This document shows, in pieces, positions 11,219 to 22,944 of a DNA stretch of 64,000 bases. Position 1 is the stretch's first letter, and every line of letters begins with the position of its first letter. The notes under the pieces were generated by a model that was given only the letters and a program-made list of their open reading frames with translations, did not search any database and was not told the DNA's origin. This DNA is from Trichosanthes cucumerina. Its lineage: Eukaryota > Streptophyta > Magnoliopsida > Cucurbitales > Cucurbitaceae. The position numbers and the translations under genes are program-made. The DNA is taken from positions 36,401,898 to 36,465,897 of the forward strand of contig CM071844.1 of NCBI GenBank assembly GCA_036507285.1. Reading direction: 5' to 3'.

Positions 11219-11952
11219 TGTCACACCCCCCTCCCGAACTACCTGCTACTTAGCCCGAAAGGCGGCGTGAAACCAACATACATTGTTTACCTCTTAACAA
11301 TACCCTGCTGACTCTGACTCTGATAAACATACTATGTTCGCATATGGAACATTTTAACATAACACAGCAGAAACTGGACAACTATTAAACATACACAAGG
11401 AGAAACCCTTCATAAGTCTCTCTTGGAAACTAAAAGTCAAGTGCATCAAAACAACACAAGACAACTCATTGCATATACAACCGCTAATGTATAAGACTTC
11501 TATAACTACATAACGACTTGCTATACAACACCAGCCACGTACAAACTAACAACTTATGAACTTCCAGCAGACTATGGCGGGATGTCGTACAAGGAGCTCG
11601 ATCTCTACTCGAAAATGGTTGAAAACATTGAAAGAATGAGCTAAAAAGCTCGGTGAGTGTCTATCTTTAAAACATTATAAGCTCACAGTGTGAATCATAA
11701 TAATGGCGATTATAAGTACAAAATAGCTTAACATCTGTTTGTAAACATTAACAAACCATGCTTCCAATTTACAGGTTTTAAGTCGCCACTTGTGCATAGC
11801 ACACAACTCGAAATGTACTAACTTTTCGAGGGTAGATAAATCAATAATATAAAAGCTCATAACAATAAAGCACATGACATGACTCCACATCAAACCATAG
11901 AGGTGGTAGAGTTACATTTATTCCAATAAGGTTCATACCTCTCTCTCTCTCT

Positions 11953-11964
11953 CACGTGCACGTG
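11953..11964. promoter_or_regulatory. Double G-box palindrome CACGTGCACGTG in the gypsy B LTR
   Basis: Two adjoining CACGTG G-boxes form a 12-bp palindrome next to a CT microsatellite. The same site is at 19278-19289 in the other LTR. CACGTG is the core bound by plant bZIP/bHLH factors; regulation of this element is inference. Confidence 0.5.
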
Positions 11965-11992
11965 GAATACCTTTAGTCGCTTGGTTTTCCCT

Positions 11993-12180
11993 AATACCTT
12001 CTCTATGTCCTTGAGTATTAAGGTAAAACCATTTACTACCCAAATACCTTCTCATTGTCCTTCAAATTTAGGTAAAACCATTTACTTCCCTGATACCTTC
12101 TCATTGTCCTTCAAGATCGGGATATCATGATTCATTCCCCCCCTAAGTACCTTCTCGAATGTCCTTCAGTATTAGAGATT
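11993..12180. repeat. 50-bp minisatellite inside the gypsy B LTR (left copy)
   Basis: About four units, each containing ATACCTTCTC, TGTCCTTCAG and GGTAAAACCATTTAC in that order. In the right LTR the CCTTCTC phrase starts at 19321, 19371 and 19421, exactly 50 bp apart, with a diverged fourth near 19475. The array is present in both LTRs, so it predates this insertion. Confidence 0.85.
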
Positions 12181-13983
12181 AATCAAGATCAAGGCATAAC
12201 TTGTTTACCATGGAAATCATGTCTTTATAACACATACAACAATTTCTTGACAATTTCATATTATCATCTAAATATGTTCCCAAGTGGATTTACACAAAAC
12301 ATTCTCTAAAGGAAAGCATACTTTCACAATTTAGTTTCCATACTTTGATTTATAGTTACAATTAATTCAAAGCATGCTTAGGTTCCATCATGAACCTTAT
12401 GTTAGAAAACTCCATGAAGACATTCACAACTAGTTCAAACAAGATGTAATTATCAACACTTATGTTCATGAAGAAAAACATAGGTCAAACATAGTTCTAA
12501 GATAGAGTCACTCACAGTATTAGAATTGGAACCTTGGCTTGTAAACTTGACCTATTTGCTCTTGGCCTGTCAAACAAGCCAAATCAATCATTAGAACCTT
12601 GAGCTCATGATTTTTGACCTTAAAACTTGCAAGAAAACACACTTTCAAAATTCCAGCATTTTCAGATTTTCTCTGCTGTTTTCAGACAGCCATAACTTCT
12701 TCATTACTTATCCAAAAGAATGTACTTTATACCACACTCTTCCTTTTTGAACCCTCTAAAACTCTTATGAAGACATAAAAATGAGATTCCTAACGTATTG
12801 GTTAGAAATTACCTCAGTAGCTTAACCCCTAAAATGAATCTGCTGCTTTGTCCAGATTTCACTTCTCTTTGCAACCCAAAACTTAACTCTGAAGATTACA
12901 ACATCTTCCAATCATTTTGCTTCTCACGATTCCTTCACGAAACTTGTAGGAAATTGAATAAGCTTTCTAACCATACCAATTAGAGCTTCTAACTCCAAGT
13001 ATACAGATCAGAACAACCAAAACATCGAGAGACTTCCCAGATTTGACAAAGAAATTCTGTCTTACGTCTTCCTCTTCACAAAACAGTAAGTTAACTTCAG
13101 TATTAGTTCGAGCTTCCTTCACAAACTTTGTTCCAAATTGAGTTAAATTTCATGTATCAAAACCCAACTCTTACCTCTTCTTTTGAGCTCGAAAAGACCA
13201 AAACATCAGAACTGGTCCGAGTTGATCTCCTTGCTTTGCAATAAAGAATCCTCTTGAGTTCTTCTCCTTTCTTCTCGCAACTACAGCTCCAAGTTTATGA
13301 AAAATGGCTTCCTTCTTCTTCCTTTCTCCTTCTCCCACGAAATTTCAGCTTGGTTTTGATAAATGAAGAAGAAAATGGAGAAGATAAAGTCATTTTAAAA
13401 ACAAGGAGGCAATCTTTGTCTTTTTTCCCTTTGCTTTTTCTTTTCTTTTTCTTTTCTTTTCCTTTCCTTTATCCCTTTCTTTCTTTTCTTTTCTTTCCTT
13501 TTATTTCCTAAACAAAATAAAACACAATGTTATATCCATTCATTTCATTTCATTTTCTTCATTATTTTTAAAGCAAACCAAACCAAAATGGTTTGAGCTT
13601 TTTCTTCCTTGTTTTTCTTTTATCCTTCACTTCATTTCTTTTCTTTTTTTTAAAACACCAAAATAAGTGTGTAAAGAAACCCTAAGCATTTAGCCAACTT
13701 ATCCCAAGTCTGTGAGACATATGATCTTCCATTCAATACATGATGCACCTAAAACTTCTCCAAATTGCTAATGATTTGAACTTACTTCAATGAAACTTTT
13801 AATATGCTTATTTCAATGTTTACCTATCCCTTTATGAAGTTTAGACACATTGTAGCTCCAAATTCAATAGATTCCCAAATTCGATCACGACATCGTTTTA
13901 GTGCAACCTATACGATTTTGCATATTTCAAAACATCATGAACGAGTGCTCAATGATAAAAGAGAATAGGGTTTAGAGCTTACA

Positions 13984-14004
13984 ATTTACTACCCCCTTAA
14001 GAGG
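13984..14004 (-). other. Gypsy B polypurine tract
   Basis: On the minus strand, CTTAAGGGGGTAGTAAAT directly precedes the 3' LTR start TGTAAGC. Position and purine content fit plus-strand priming. Confidence 0.8.
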
Positions 14005-15330
14005 AATTTCGCCTCGAAATTCAAAGACGAAAAAAGTTGTGGGTACTTTCCTTTCATTGTGTCTTCGCTTTCCCATGTTGCTTCCTCGACGTCGTGATGT
14101 CTCCAACGAACCTTCACGAGTGAGATCGATTTCTTTTTCAAAACTTGTTCTTTCTCCCGAGAGGATTTGAACCGCATCCTCTATGTAACTTATGTCTTCT
14201 TTCAACTCAACCGGTTGTGCTTGCAACACATGTGTGTGATCCGGATAATACTTCACGAACATGAACACATGAAAAACATCATGTACTCAAGCTAGTTCTG
14301 CTGGTCACTCAAATCTGTAGAGGTCACGGCTTAATTCGCCCCTTCTTCGGATAAGGACCAATATATCTAGGACTTAACTTACCTTTCTTGCCAAAACGAA
14401 GGACACCTCTCCACGGAGATAACATCAAGAATACTTGATCTCCGACCTGGAATTCTAAATCCTTTCGTCGCTTATCTGCATAACTCTATTGACGATCTTG
14501 TACTACCTTCAGATTTTCTCTGATTACCTTAATATTATCCGTCGTAACTTGTACCAACTCAGGACCGATTAGCTTCCGCTCTCCTACTTCATTCTAACAT
14601 ACGGGCGTTCTACTCGACCTTCCATACAGAGCCTCAAATGGTTCCATGCCAATACTTGACTGATAGCTGTTATTATAAGCGGATTGCATAAGTGATAGGT
14701 GTGTATCACAACTACCCTTAAATTGAAGGACACATGCTCTCAACATATCCTCTAGGGTCTGGATGGTCCTCTTTAACTGACCATCCAATCACGAGGATGG
14801 AACGTCAGTACTAAATTTCAACTTTGTCTCCATAGCCTTACAGTAAACTAAGCCAAAACTTAGAAGTAAATCTTGGATCCCTATCTCAAACTATGGACAC
14901 CGGCACTCGTGTATTGACTTACAATTCTTTCGACATATAGCTCAATAAGTCGATCAAGTGTAAACGCCGCTAAATCGGTATAAACCGTCTTTGTTTTAGT
15001 GAGTCTATTCACCATTACCCAAATACCATCATGTTCACTAGAAATATATGGTAATCCAAACAGAAAATCCATAGTGATATGCTCCCATTTCCATTCCGGC
15101 ACTGGCAATGGATTAAGGAGTCCTCCTGGTCTCTGTCTAACTAGTTAACCAGTTGGCAGATCAAACATTATCAACATAATCAGCTACCTCTCGCTTCATC
15201 CCATGTCACCAATACGTTCCCTTTCAATGTCTTATACATCTTGGTGCTTCCTCGGATGCATAGCGTAAAGTTTGAATCGTGAGCTTCCTCTAGAATAGCA
15301 TCTTTAAGCTCACTAAAACATGGAACACAT
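13984..15330 (-). pseudogene. Gypsy B integrase with chromodomain-like tail
   Basis: Minus-strand text, from the far end: zinc-finger remnant (about 15150-15330); 14881-15108, MPVPEWKWEHITMDFLFGLP, with the first catalytic Asp in MDF; 14594-14788, LEDMLRACVLQFKGSCD then AYNNSYQSSIGMEPFEALYG; and 13989-14268, KYYPDHTHVLQAQPVELKED. The tail in shifted frames reads SLVKVRWRHHDVEEATWESED, the W..H..EEATWE pattern of the chromodomain-like module of plant chromoviruses. That module is known to guide integration to heterochromatin. At least four frame breaks separate the pieces. Confidence 0.88.
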
Positions 15331-16770
15331 GAGTCTTCTCTCGCTCTCTATGGCTCATCCGGTCTCATCTTAAATTCTGCCTCTGGGCCCTGTTTGGACT
15401 TTCCAAACATTTTCTACCAGTTACTATCCTCTGGTTGTCTTCTCACAACCTTTGCTATGAGTGAAGACCTGACCTGGAACAGAGCTAAAAGACTCCTTGA
15501 ACTCCCTGCATTGACAACTGCCTTAGAACCCCTTAGAGTACTTAAAAATGTTGCTCGAATACCACACAGGCGTCCTTAGGAAGTCTTGACTTCCTACTCA
15601 AAGCATCTGCTACCACATTCGCCTTACCTGATGGTATTCTATAGTACAATCATAATCTTTAATCGAGTTCTAACTATCTTCTTTGTCTCACATTTAACTC
15701 CTTCCGATCAAAGATATATTTCGACTCTTATGATCTGTGTAAATGTGACACCTTTCACCCAACAAGTAATGTCTCCGGATCTTGATTGCTAAAACAATCA
15801 AGCTACTAGCTCGAGATCATGGGTAGGTAATTACATTCGTGCTTTTTCAATTGTCTTGACGCATAAGCTATTATTTTTCCTTCTTGCACGAGCACAAACC
15901 CTAAACCTTGCCTCGAGGCGTCACAATAAATTACATACTCTATTCCTCATTCTGAGAAGTGTCAAAATAGGTACCAGAACTAACCTCTTTTTCACTCTTT
16001 AAAACCTGTTCACACTCATCTAACCATTCAAACTTAGCATTATTCCTTGTCAAAATTGTTAATGGTAATGCTAATCGTGAGAAATCCTCAACAAACCGTC
16101 TCAGTAGTATCCTCCGCCACGCCTAGGAAACTACGTGCCTCTGTCGCACTAACTAGTCTCTCCAAGTTGTCCACAACTTTCACTTAATTTGGATCCATAC
16201 TAACACCATTTGTTGAAACATCATGCCCTGAAACACTACTCGATTCAACCAAAACTCACATTTGGTGAATTTAGCATACAACTGCTTATCTCGTAGTGTT
16301 TGTAGAATAATCCTCAAATGTTCCTCATGAGGTTTCCTATCAATTGAGTAAACTGGTATATCATCAATAAATACTATCACGAACTGATCCAAATACTAGT
16401 GGAATATCATATTCACGAGGTCCATGAAAACTGTTGGTACATTCGTTAAACCGAATGACATTACTAAATGCTTGATAATGTCCATATTTGGTTCTCGAAT
16501 ATTGTCTTAGGAATATCTGTTTCCCTTACCTTTAACTGATGGTATCCTGATCTCAAATCAATCTTAGAAAACACTGATGTTCCTCTTAACTGGTCAAACA
16601 AGTCATCTATATCGGTTAAAGGATACTTGTTACGTATCGTGACTTGGTTAACTGTTTATAATCAATGCATAATCTAAGGGTACCATCTCTTTTCTTTACA
16701 AATAACACTTGAGCTCCCGGGGTGATACACTAGGTCCGTGTATTCTTTATCAACTAGTTCTTGTAATCGC
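15331..16770 (-). pseudogene. Gypsy B reverse transcriptase and RNase H
   Basis: The clearest piece is 16180-16392 on the minus strand: VIVFIDDIPVYS with the FIDD catalytic box, then HEEHLRIILQTLRDKQLYAK and CEFWLNRVVF. Around 16400-16700 shifted frames give the NVPTVFMDLVNMIF-like and VFSKIDLRSGYHQ-like segments. RNase H remnants lie at about 15400-15990. Frameshifts are dense, so this is clearly non-functional as read. Confidence 0.82.
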
Positions 16771-18100
16771 ATCTTCAACTCCTTGAGCTCACTTGGAGCC
16801 GAGATATACAAACGCTTAAGAAATAGGTGCTATTCTGGTAGCAATTTAATAGTGAACTCAACTTCCCTATCGGTGGCAACCAGACAGGATCTACTGGAAA
16901 AACATCAAGAAATTCGTTCACAACAAGAACATCTTCCGGTTTTAGTTTTTCTTCCTGCACTTCTCCACTACGTGTGCAAGAAATGCCATGCAACCTTTCC
17001 TCAACAACTTTTCACTTTTAATGCAAAATCAAGCTCAGAGGAATAATCTTCCTTTCACCCCTAAAAACCATTCCAAATAATCCTGGTTTCTTGAAAACAA
17101 CTTCCTTTCTATTTAGCACCACCGGTGCCCTCTCTTGCAGCTCTACGGAACTCTTGGCTACTCAACCGTATGCTGGGACCCAACTCCTCGGTCCTCTGTG
17201 TGGCTACTCTAAGCCGTGGACAATCCTCTTTGAAATGTCCTTGTTGCCCACATTGGTAACACACATTGACATCAACCGGACATTGGCCTCGGTGATTCCT
17301 ACCACAATTTATACATGGAGTTCTCCTTGTTGCACTTGCAACAGCACTCCTGTATTGTCGATGGTCTTCTTGTGGATCCGGCGGATTGACTAGGTGCTCT
17401 TTGACTTTGCCTCTAATAGGCACCACTAACATTCGTTTACCTCGATGATGTCCGCCGCCACTCGACTTTTAAAGTCGTGGACGACTCAAAACATTCACTC
17501 TGTGTGTGAATCGTCGCCGCTCACGACCATGGAAATCGCTCGTCGATGAAGGCCCTTGAGTAGGCTCCACCACTGTTTGTGCCTCTGTTATACTCTGCTC
17601 AACACGTGAGAGCACTCTCTGCAAGGCGAGAAAAAGTCACCCCACTTTGCAATGCTCGTGGATCGGGTTCGTATCTCGGGACGTAACCCACTTTCAAATC
17701 TCCGACACTGTCACTCTCGGATGCCATAATCACATCAACATACCGTGGCAAATTTCGGTATATCTTCTCTCATACTCACCACCGAAAGTGGCCCTTCCTT
17801 CGATTCTAAAAATTCATCCTCTTTGTCTCACGATACGTGCTAGGGTAATATTTATCTTCGAATATGCCTCTGAATGTTTGCCAATCCAGTACGTGCATCA
17901 CTCCATCCGCTAAAATCGATTTCCACCATCCTCTCGCTTCTTCCTCTAATAGGAATGTGGCTAGCTTGACTTTGCTCCTTAGAGCAACTCATTACATCAA
18001 AACATTTTGTAGCATATTCACCAAACTTCTGCATCACCGGATCTATGGAACCATCAAACACTGTGGCTCCTAATTTCTTTAGACGTTCTATTCTATACAC

Positions 18101-18132
<32 letters not shown>

Positions 18133-18170
18133 GGATCACTTGGCCCCGCTCTCTCTCGCCCACCCGCCCC
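16771..18170 (-). pseudogene. Gypsy B gag and protease region
   Basis: 17109-17432 (minus) contains two zinc motifs: CINCGRNHRGQC, and a canonical CX2CX4HX4C knuckle in CYQCGQQGHFKEDCP. 17852-18163 gives the gag start, RLKKLGATVFDGSIDP followed by KCFDVMSC, typical of plant chromovirus Gag. 16775-16993 gives the protease-RT linker VVNEFLDVFPVD. A run of about 30 T (18103-18132) lies at the gag 5' side and reads as poly-lysine. Breaks are frequent and no clear protease DSG motif was found. Confidence 0.85.
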
Positions 18171-18546
18171 GTGAGAAACTAACATGTTGCTCATCTCAGT
18201 AACCTCGCTTTGGACTCTCTGGGGCTAGATCCCCTCTCAGATTGGCCTTGGGTAGGATCCTCGCATCCCGCCCCGATCTCCGCGGCGTGCGTCGCGCTAG
18301 TGCGTGGTGGCATGACTCCAATAACATATCAATATACTAGACTTACTATGGATATCTAACTCCCATACACAATTACTAAACTTCTATTCACATTTAGCCC
18401 TAATCGGACTTACTCTTATCCTTACTTGGACCATACCTTACTAGTTCGATCTGAACTAACTCAATAACTTGTTATGACTTTTACTTTATTCTCGAGCTAA
18501 CTTGCCTGTCTCATTCCCATGGAGCTAATCGCTCGATATACCAAAT
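18171..18546 (-). other. Gypsy B leader and degenerate primer-binding site
   Basis: About 375 bp between gag and the 5' LTR, with no gene seen. Adjacent to the LTR, the minus strand reads ATTTGGTATATCGAGCG, a decayed version of TGGTATCAGAGC, the iMet tRNA type site. Confidence 0.65.
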
Positions 18547-21311
18547 TGTCACACCCCCTCCCGAACTACTCCGCTACTTAGCCCGAAAGGCGTGAAACCA
18601 ACATACATTGTTTACCTCTTAACAATACTGCGACTCAGACTCTGATAAACATACTATGTTCGCATATGGAACATTTTAACATAACACAAATGCAGAAACT
18701 GGACAACTATTAAACATACACAAGGAGAAACCCTTCATAAGTCTCTCTTGAAACTAAAAGTCAAGTGCATCAAAACAACACAAGACAACTCATTGCATAT
18801 ACAACTGCTAATGTATAAGACTTCTATAACTACATAACGACTTGCTATACAACACCACCCACGTACAAACTAACAACTTATGAACTTGCACAGACTACTA
18901 TGGCGGGATGTCGTACAAGGAGCTCGATCTCTACACCAAAATGGTTGAAAACATTGAAAGAATGAGCTAAAAAGCTCGGTGAGTGTCTATCTTTAAAACA
19001 TTATAAGCTCACGGTGAATCATAATAATGGCAGATTATAAGTACAAAATAACTTAACATCTGTTTGTAAACATTAACAAACCATGCTTCCAATTTACAGG
19101 TTTTAAGTCGCCACTTGTGCATAGCACACAACTCGAAATGTACTAACTTTTCGAGGGTAGATAAATCAATAATATAAAAGCTCATAACAATAAAGCACAT
19201 GACATGACTCCACATCAAACCATAGAGGTGGTAGAGTTACATTTATTCCAATAAGGTTCATACCTCTCTCTCTCTCTCACGTGCACGTGGAATACCTTTA
19301 GTCGTTTGGTTTTCCTAATACCTTCTCTATGTCCTTCAGTATTAAGGTAAAACCATTTACTACCCAAATACCTTCTCATTGTCCTTCAGTATTTAGGTAA
19401 AACCATTTACTTCCCGGATACCTTCTCATTGTCCTTCAGTATCGGGATATCATGATTCATTCCCCCCCTAAGTACCTTCTCGAATGTCCTTCAAGATTAG
19501 GGATTAATCAAGATCAAGGCATAACTTGTTTACCATGGAAATCATGTCTTTATAACACATACAACAATTTCTTGACAATTTCATATTATCATCTAAATAT
19601 GTTCCCAAGTGGATTTACACAAAACATTCTCTAAAGGAAAGCATACTTTCACAATTTAGTTTCCATACTTTGATTTATAGTTACAACTAATTCAAAGCAT
19701 GCTTAGGTTCCATCATGAACCTTATGTTAGAAAACTCCATGAAGACATTCACAACTAGTTCAAACAAGATGTAATTATCAACACTTATGTTCATGAAGAA
19801 AAAAACATAGGTCAAACATAGTTCTAAGATAGAGTCACTCACAGTATTAGAATTGGAACCTTGGCTTGTAAACTTGACCTATTTGCTCTTGGCCTGTCAA
19901 ACAAGCCAAATCAATCATTAGAACCTTGAGCTCATGATTTTTGACCTTAAAACTTGCAAGAAAACACACTTTCAAAATTCCAGCATTTTCGCATTTTCTG
20001 TCCTGTTTTGAGACAGCCATAACTTCTTCATTACTTATCCAAAAAGAATGTACTTTATACCACACTCTTCCTTTTTGAACCCTCTAAAACTCTTATGAAG
20101 ACATAAAAATGAGATTCCTAACGTATTGGTTAGAAATTACCTCAGTAGCTTAACCCCTAAAATGAATCTGCTGCATGCATCCAGATTTCACTTCCTGCTT
20201 TGCAACCCAAAACTTAACTCAAAGATTACAACATCTTCCAATCATTTTGCTTCTCACGATTCCTTCACGAAACTTGTAGGAAATTGAATAAGCTTTCTAA
20301 CCATACCAATTAGAGCTTCTAACTCCAAGTATACAGATCGAACAACCAAAACATCGAGAGACTTCCCAGTTTTGACAAAGAAATTCTGCTTCTACTGTCT
20401 TCCTCTTCACAAAACAGTAAGTTAACTTCAGTATTAGTTCGAGCTTCCTTCACAAACTTTGTTCCAAATTGAGTTAAATTTCATGTATCAAAACCCAACT
20501 CTTACCTCTTCTTTTTGAGCTCGAAAAGACCAAAACATCGAATCTGGTCCGAGTTGATCTCCTTGTTTGCAATAAAGAATCCTCTTGAGTTCTTCTCCTT
20601 TCTTCTGCAACTACACTCTCAAGTTTATGAAAAATGGCTTCCTTCTTCTTCCTTTCTCCTTCTCCCACGAAATTTCAGCTTGGTTTTGATAAATGAAGAA
20701 GAAAATGGAGAAGATAAAGTCATTTTAAAAAACAAGGAGGCAATCTTTGTCTTTTTCCTTTTGCTTTTTTTTTTCTTTTCCTTTTCTTTTCCTTTCCTTT
20801 ATCCCTTTCTTTCTTTTCTTTTCTTTCCTTTTATTTCCTAAACAAAATAAAACACAATGTTATATCCATTCATTTCATTTCATTTTCTTCATTATTTTTA
20901 AAGCAAACCAAACCAAAATGGTTTGAGCTTTTTCTTCCTTGTTTTCCTTTTATCCTTCACTTCATTTCTTTTCTTTTTTTAAAACACCAAAATAAGTGTG
21001 TAAAGAAACCCTAAGCATTTAGCCAACTTATCCCAAGTCTGTGAGACATATGATCTTCCATTCAATACATGATGCACCTAAAACTTCTCCAAATTGCTAA
21101 TGATTTGAACTTACTTCAATGAAACTTTTAATATGCTTATTTCAATGTTTACCTATCCCTTTATGAAGTTTAGACACATTGTAGCTCCAAATTCAATAGA
21201 TTCACAAATTCGATCACGACATCGTTTAGTGCAACCTATACGATTTTGCATATTTCAAAACATCATGAACGAGTGCTTAATGATAAAAGAGAATAGGGTT
21301 TAGAGCTTACA
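18547..21311 (-). repeat. Gypsy B 5' LTR (right copy, 2765 bp)
   Basis: Same termini and length as the left LTR, with the same minisatellite (about 19317-19500), double G-box (19278-19289) and pyrimidine tract (about 20755-20830). Differences from the left copy sit largely at CAG or CTG, for example GGCAGATTAT here versus GGCGATTAT there. Confidence 0.95.
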
Positions 21312-21316
21312 GCCAA

Positions 21317-22473
21317 CATGTTAAAGCACTGAGGCAGAAGCCAACAGGGTTGTTGCAATCGCTGGAAGTACCTTAGTGGAAGTTGGAGGAGATCTCCATC
21401 GACTTTATTTTGGGATTGCCTCGAACAGCTAAATGATTCATAGTGATTTGAGTGATTGTGGATAGGCTAACTAAGTCGACTCACTTTCTGTCTGGTAAGC
21501 ACCTATACAGTTGAGAAGTTGGCACATCTATTCATGGAGGAAATAGTAAGGTTGCATGGACTTGCAGTCAAGATCGTGTCTGATAGAGACCCTCGGTTCA
21601 CCTCAAACTTTTGGGTGAGTTTTCAAAGAGCTCTAGGGGCTTAGAGTAACTTTAGTACAACGTTTCACCCGCAGACCGATGGCCAGACAGAAAGGGTGAA
21701 TCAGATTCTAGAGGATATGCTTTGGGCATGTCCGTTAGACTTCTCCGATAGTTGGGACTCACACCTTCACCTGATGGAGTTTGCCTATAACAATAGCTAT
21801 GAAGCAACTCTTGGTATGACCCCTTTCGAAGCCCTTTATGGGAGGAGGTGCAGGATCCCAGTGTGTTGAGGAGAGGTTGGTGAACGGAAGTTGTTGGGAC
21901 CCGAGGTGGTCCATGTGACAACTGAGGCTATACAGAAGATCAGGTCGAGAATGTTAACGGCACAAAGTAGACAGAAGAGTTATGCTGATTTCAGGCGTCG
22001 AGAGTTGGAGTTTGTCATTGGAGATTTTGTGTTCTTAAAAGTTGCACCGATGAGGGGTGTTCTGAGGTTTGGTAAGAAAGGGAAGTTGAGCCGTAGGTTC
22101 ATTGGCCCCTTCGAGATCTTGGAGCGGGTTGAGCTAGTGGCTTATCGGTTGGTCCTACCACCGTCCCTTGCGTCGATCCATGATGTGTTTCATGTGTCTA
22201 TGCTGCGAGGGTATGTGCCAGATGCCTCACATGTTGTCAACTTTGAGCCGTTAAAGTTAGACAAAGACCTGAGTTATGAGGAAAAGCCAGTGCAAATTCT
22301 TGCTCGTGATAGTAAAGTCTTGAGGAACAGAGAAATCAACTTGGTTAAGGACTTTTTTGGTAGAACCATCACCTCAAGGAAGTCACTTGGGAGCGCGAGG
22401 ATGAAATGCGAGCAAGTTACCCAGAATCGTTCGAGAACTAGCCACTTTCGAGGACCAAAGTTCCTAAGGTGGG
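21317..22473 (+). pseudogene. Gypsy A integrase core, C-terminal region and chromodomain-like tail
   Basis: Resumes at HVK after the GCCAA duplication. Visible pieces are VDRLTKSTHFLSG-like text near 21460, MEEIVRLHGLAVKIVSDRDPRF (second catalytic Asp), HPQTDGQTERVNQILEDML (catalytic Glu) and LMEFAYNNSYEATLGMTPFEALYG. The frame at 21891-22481 then gives the GPY/F region (VGDFVFLKV equivalent; GPFEILERVELVAYRLVLPP), VFHVSMLRGYVPD and EEKPVQILARDSKVL. A frameshift after NLVKD moves the expected W..HH..EATWERE text to another frame. Stops at about 21433, 21450 and 21642 break the core. AAGGTGGG at 22466-22473 is the likely polypurine tract. Confidence 0.9.
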
Positions 22474-22944
22474 TGTCGTAAGGTTTCTGTTTTGTTAATT
22501 TTGTTTTAATTATTTTGTTATTTGTTTAGTTAAAAAAAAGAAAAGGGAGAAAGAGTCGGGGAGGGCTTCACCCTCCCCCAAGCTCTCTATCCCTCTCTTT
22601 TTCCCCTCTCTCTCACTCTCACTCTCTTCCTCTCCCTTCAGTTCTTTCCCCCGACTCTCTCTCTTTCTCTCACTCACAGTCTCTCTCTCTCGTCTCCTCC
22701 GATAAGAACCAGAGACGCGGCCGACCCCTTGCCGCACAATAGACCGGCGCCACCGAGCCTCTTTTCCACCCCTGATCGTCGCCAACACGCTCTTTGCACC
22801 CAAGTCGCCGTCGGACAAGAAGGTTTTTTCCCCCGATTCACGCGAGACCCACACACTGTTCTGACCGGTTCGGACCATTCTCGATCTGTTTTTTATGATC
22901 CAAGACCGGTTCGGCATAGATCTGCTCACGGAGATTCCAGATCC
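22474..22944 (+). repeat. Gypsy A 3' LTR, first segment
   Basis: Starts TGTCGTAAGG after a polypurine tract. It contains the GGGAGAAAGAGTCGGGGAGGG and CTCTCTCT-rich stretch that matches, in reverse, the 38170-38400 part of the element C LTR. It is interrupted after GATCC at 22940-22944. The minus-strand 139-codon frame here (22510-22929) is a low-complexity Arg/Glu/Ser reading and not a gene. Confidence 0.88.
22940..22944. repeat. Target site duplication GATCC (right copy 31862-31866)
   Basis: GATCC precedes the inverted LTR at 22945 and follows LTR5 at 31861. CA before GATCC on the right is the LTR terminus; on the left CA also happens to precede GATCC in the target. Confidence 0.88.

Larger units (their letters stand above)
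11219..13983 (-). repeat. Gypsy B 3' LTR (left copy, 2765 bp)
   Basis: On the plus strand it runs from TGTCACACCCCC to GAGCTTACA, so on its own strand it starts TGTAAGCTC and ends GGTGTGACA. It holds a CT microsatellite beside a double G-box palindrome (11953-11964), a 50-bp minisatellite (about 11993-12180) and a long CTTTT-type pyrimidine tract (about 13425-13510). No coding potential is recognised; frames such as 13254-13511 are low-complexity artefacts of the pyrimidine tract. Confidence 0.95.
11219..21311 (-). mobile_element. Full-length Ty3/gypsy element B inserted in gypsy A
   Basis: Two 2765-bp LTRs (11219-13983 and 18547-21311) flank a 4563-bp internal region. GCCAA is duplicated at 11214-11218 and 21312-21316. 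Minus-strand domain order from high to low coordinate is gag, protease, RT, RNase H, integrase, chromodomain-like tail, as in chromoviruses. The LTRs are longer than usual relative to the coding part. Every coding segment carries several stops and frameshifts, yet LTR identity is high apart from CAG/CTG-associated differences. Confidence 0.96.

Noticed and set aside
13254..13511. 85-codon frame with counterpart at 20515-20841
   Set aside because: Inside the gypsy B LTR and largely the translated CTTTT pyrimidine tract.
18103..18132. Poly-T run as a retroposon poly-A tail
   Set aside because: It sits inside gypsy B gag with matching text on both sides; more likely a slippage expansion.
22510..22929. 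139-codon minus-strand frame rich in Arg, Glu and Ser
   Set aside because: Lies in the GAGA/CTCT-rich part of the gypsy A LTR; low-complexity artefact.
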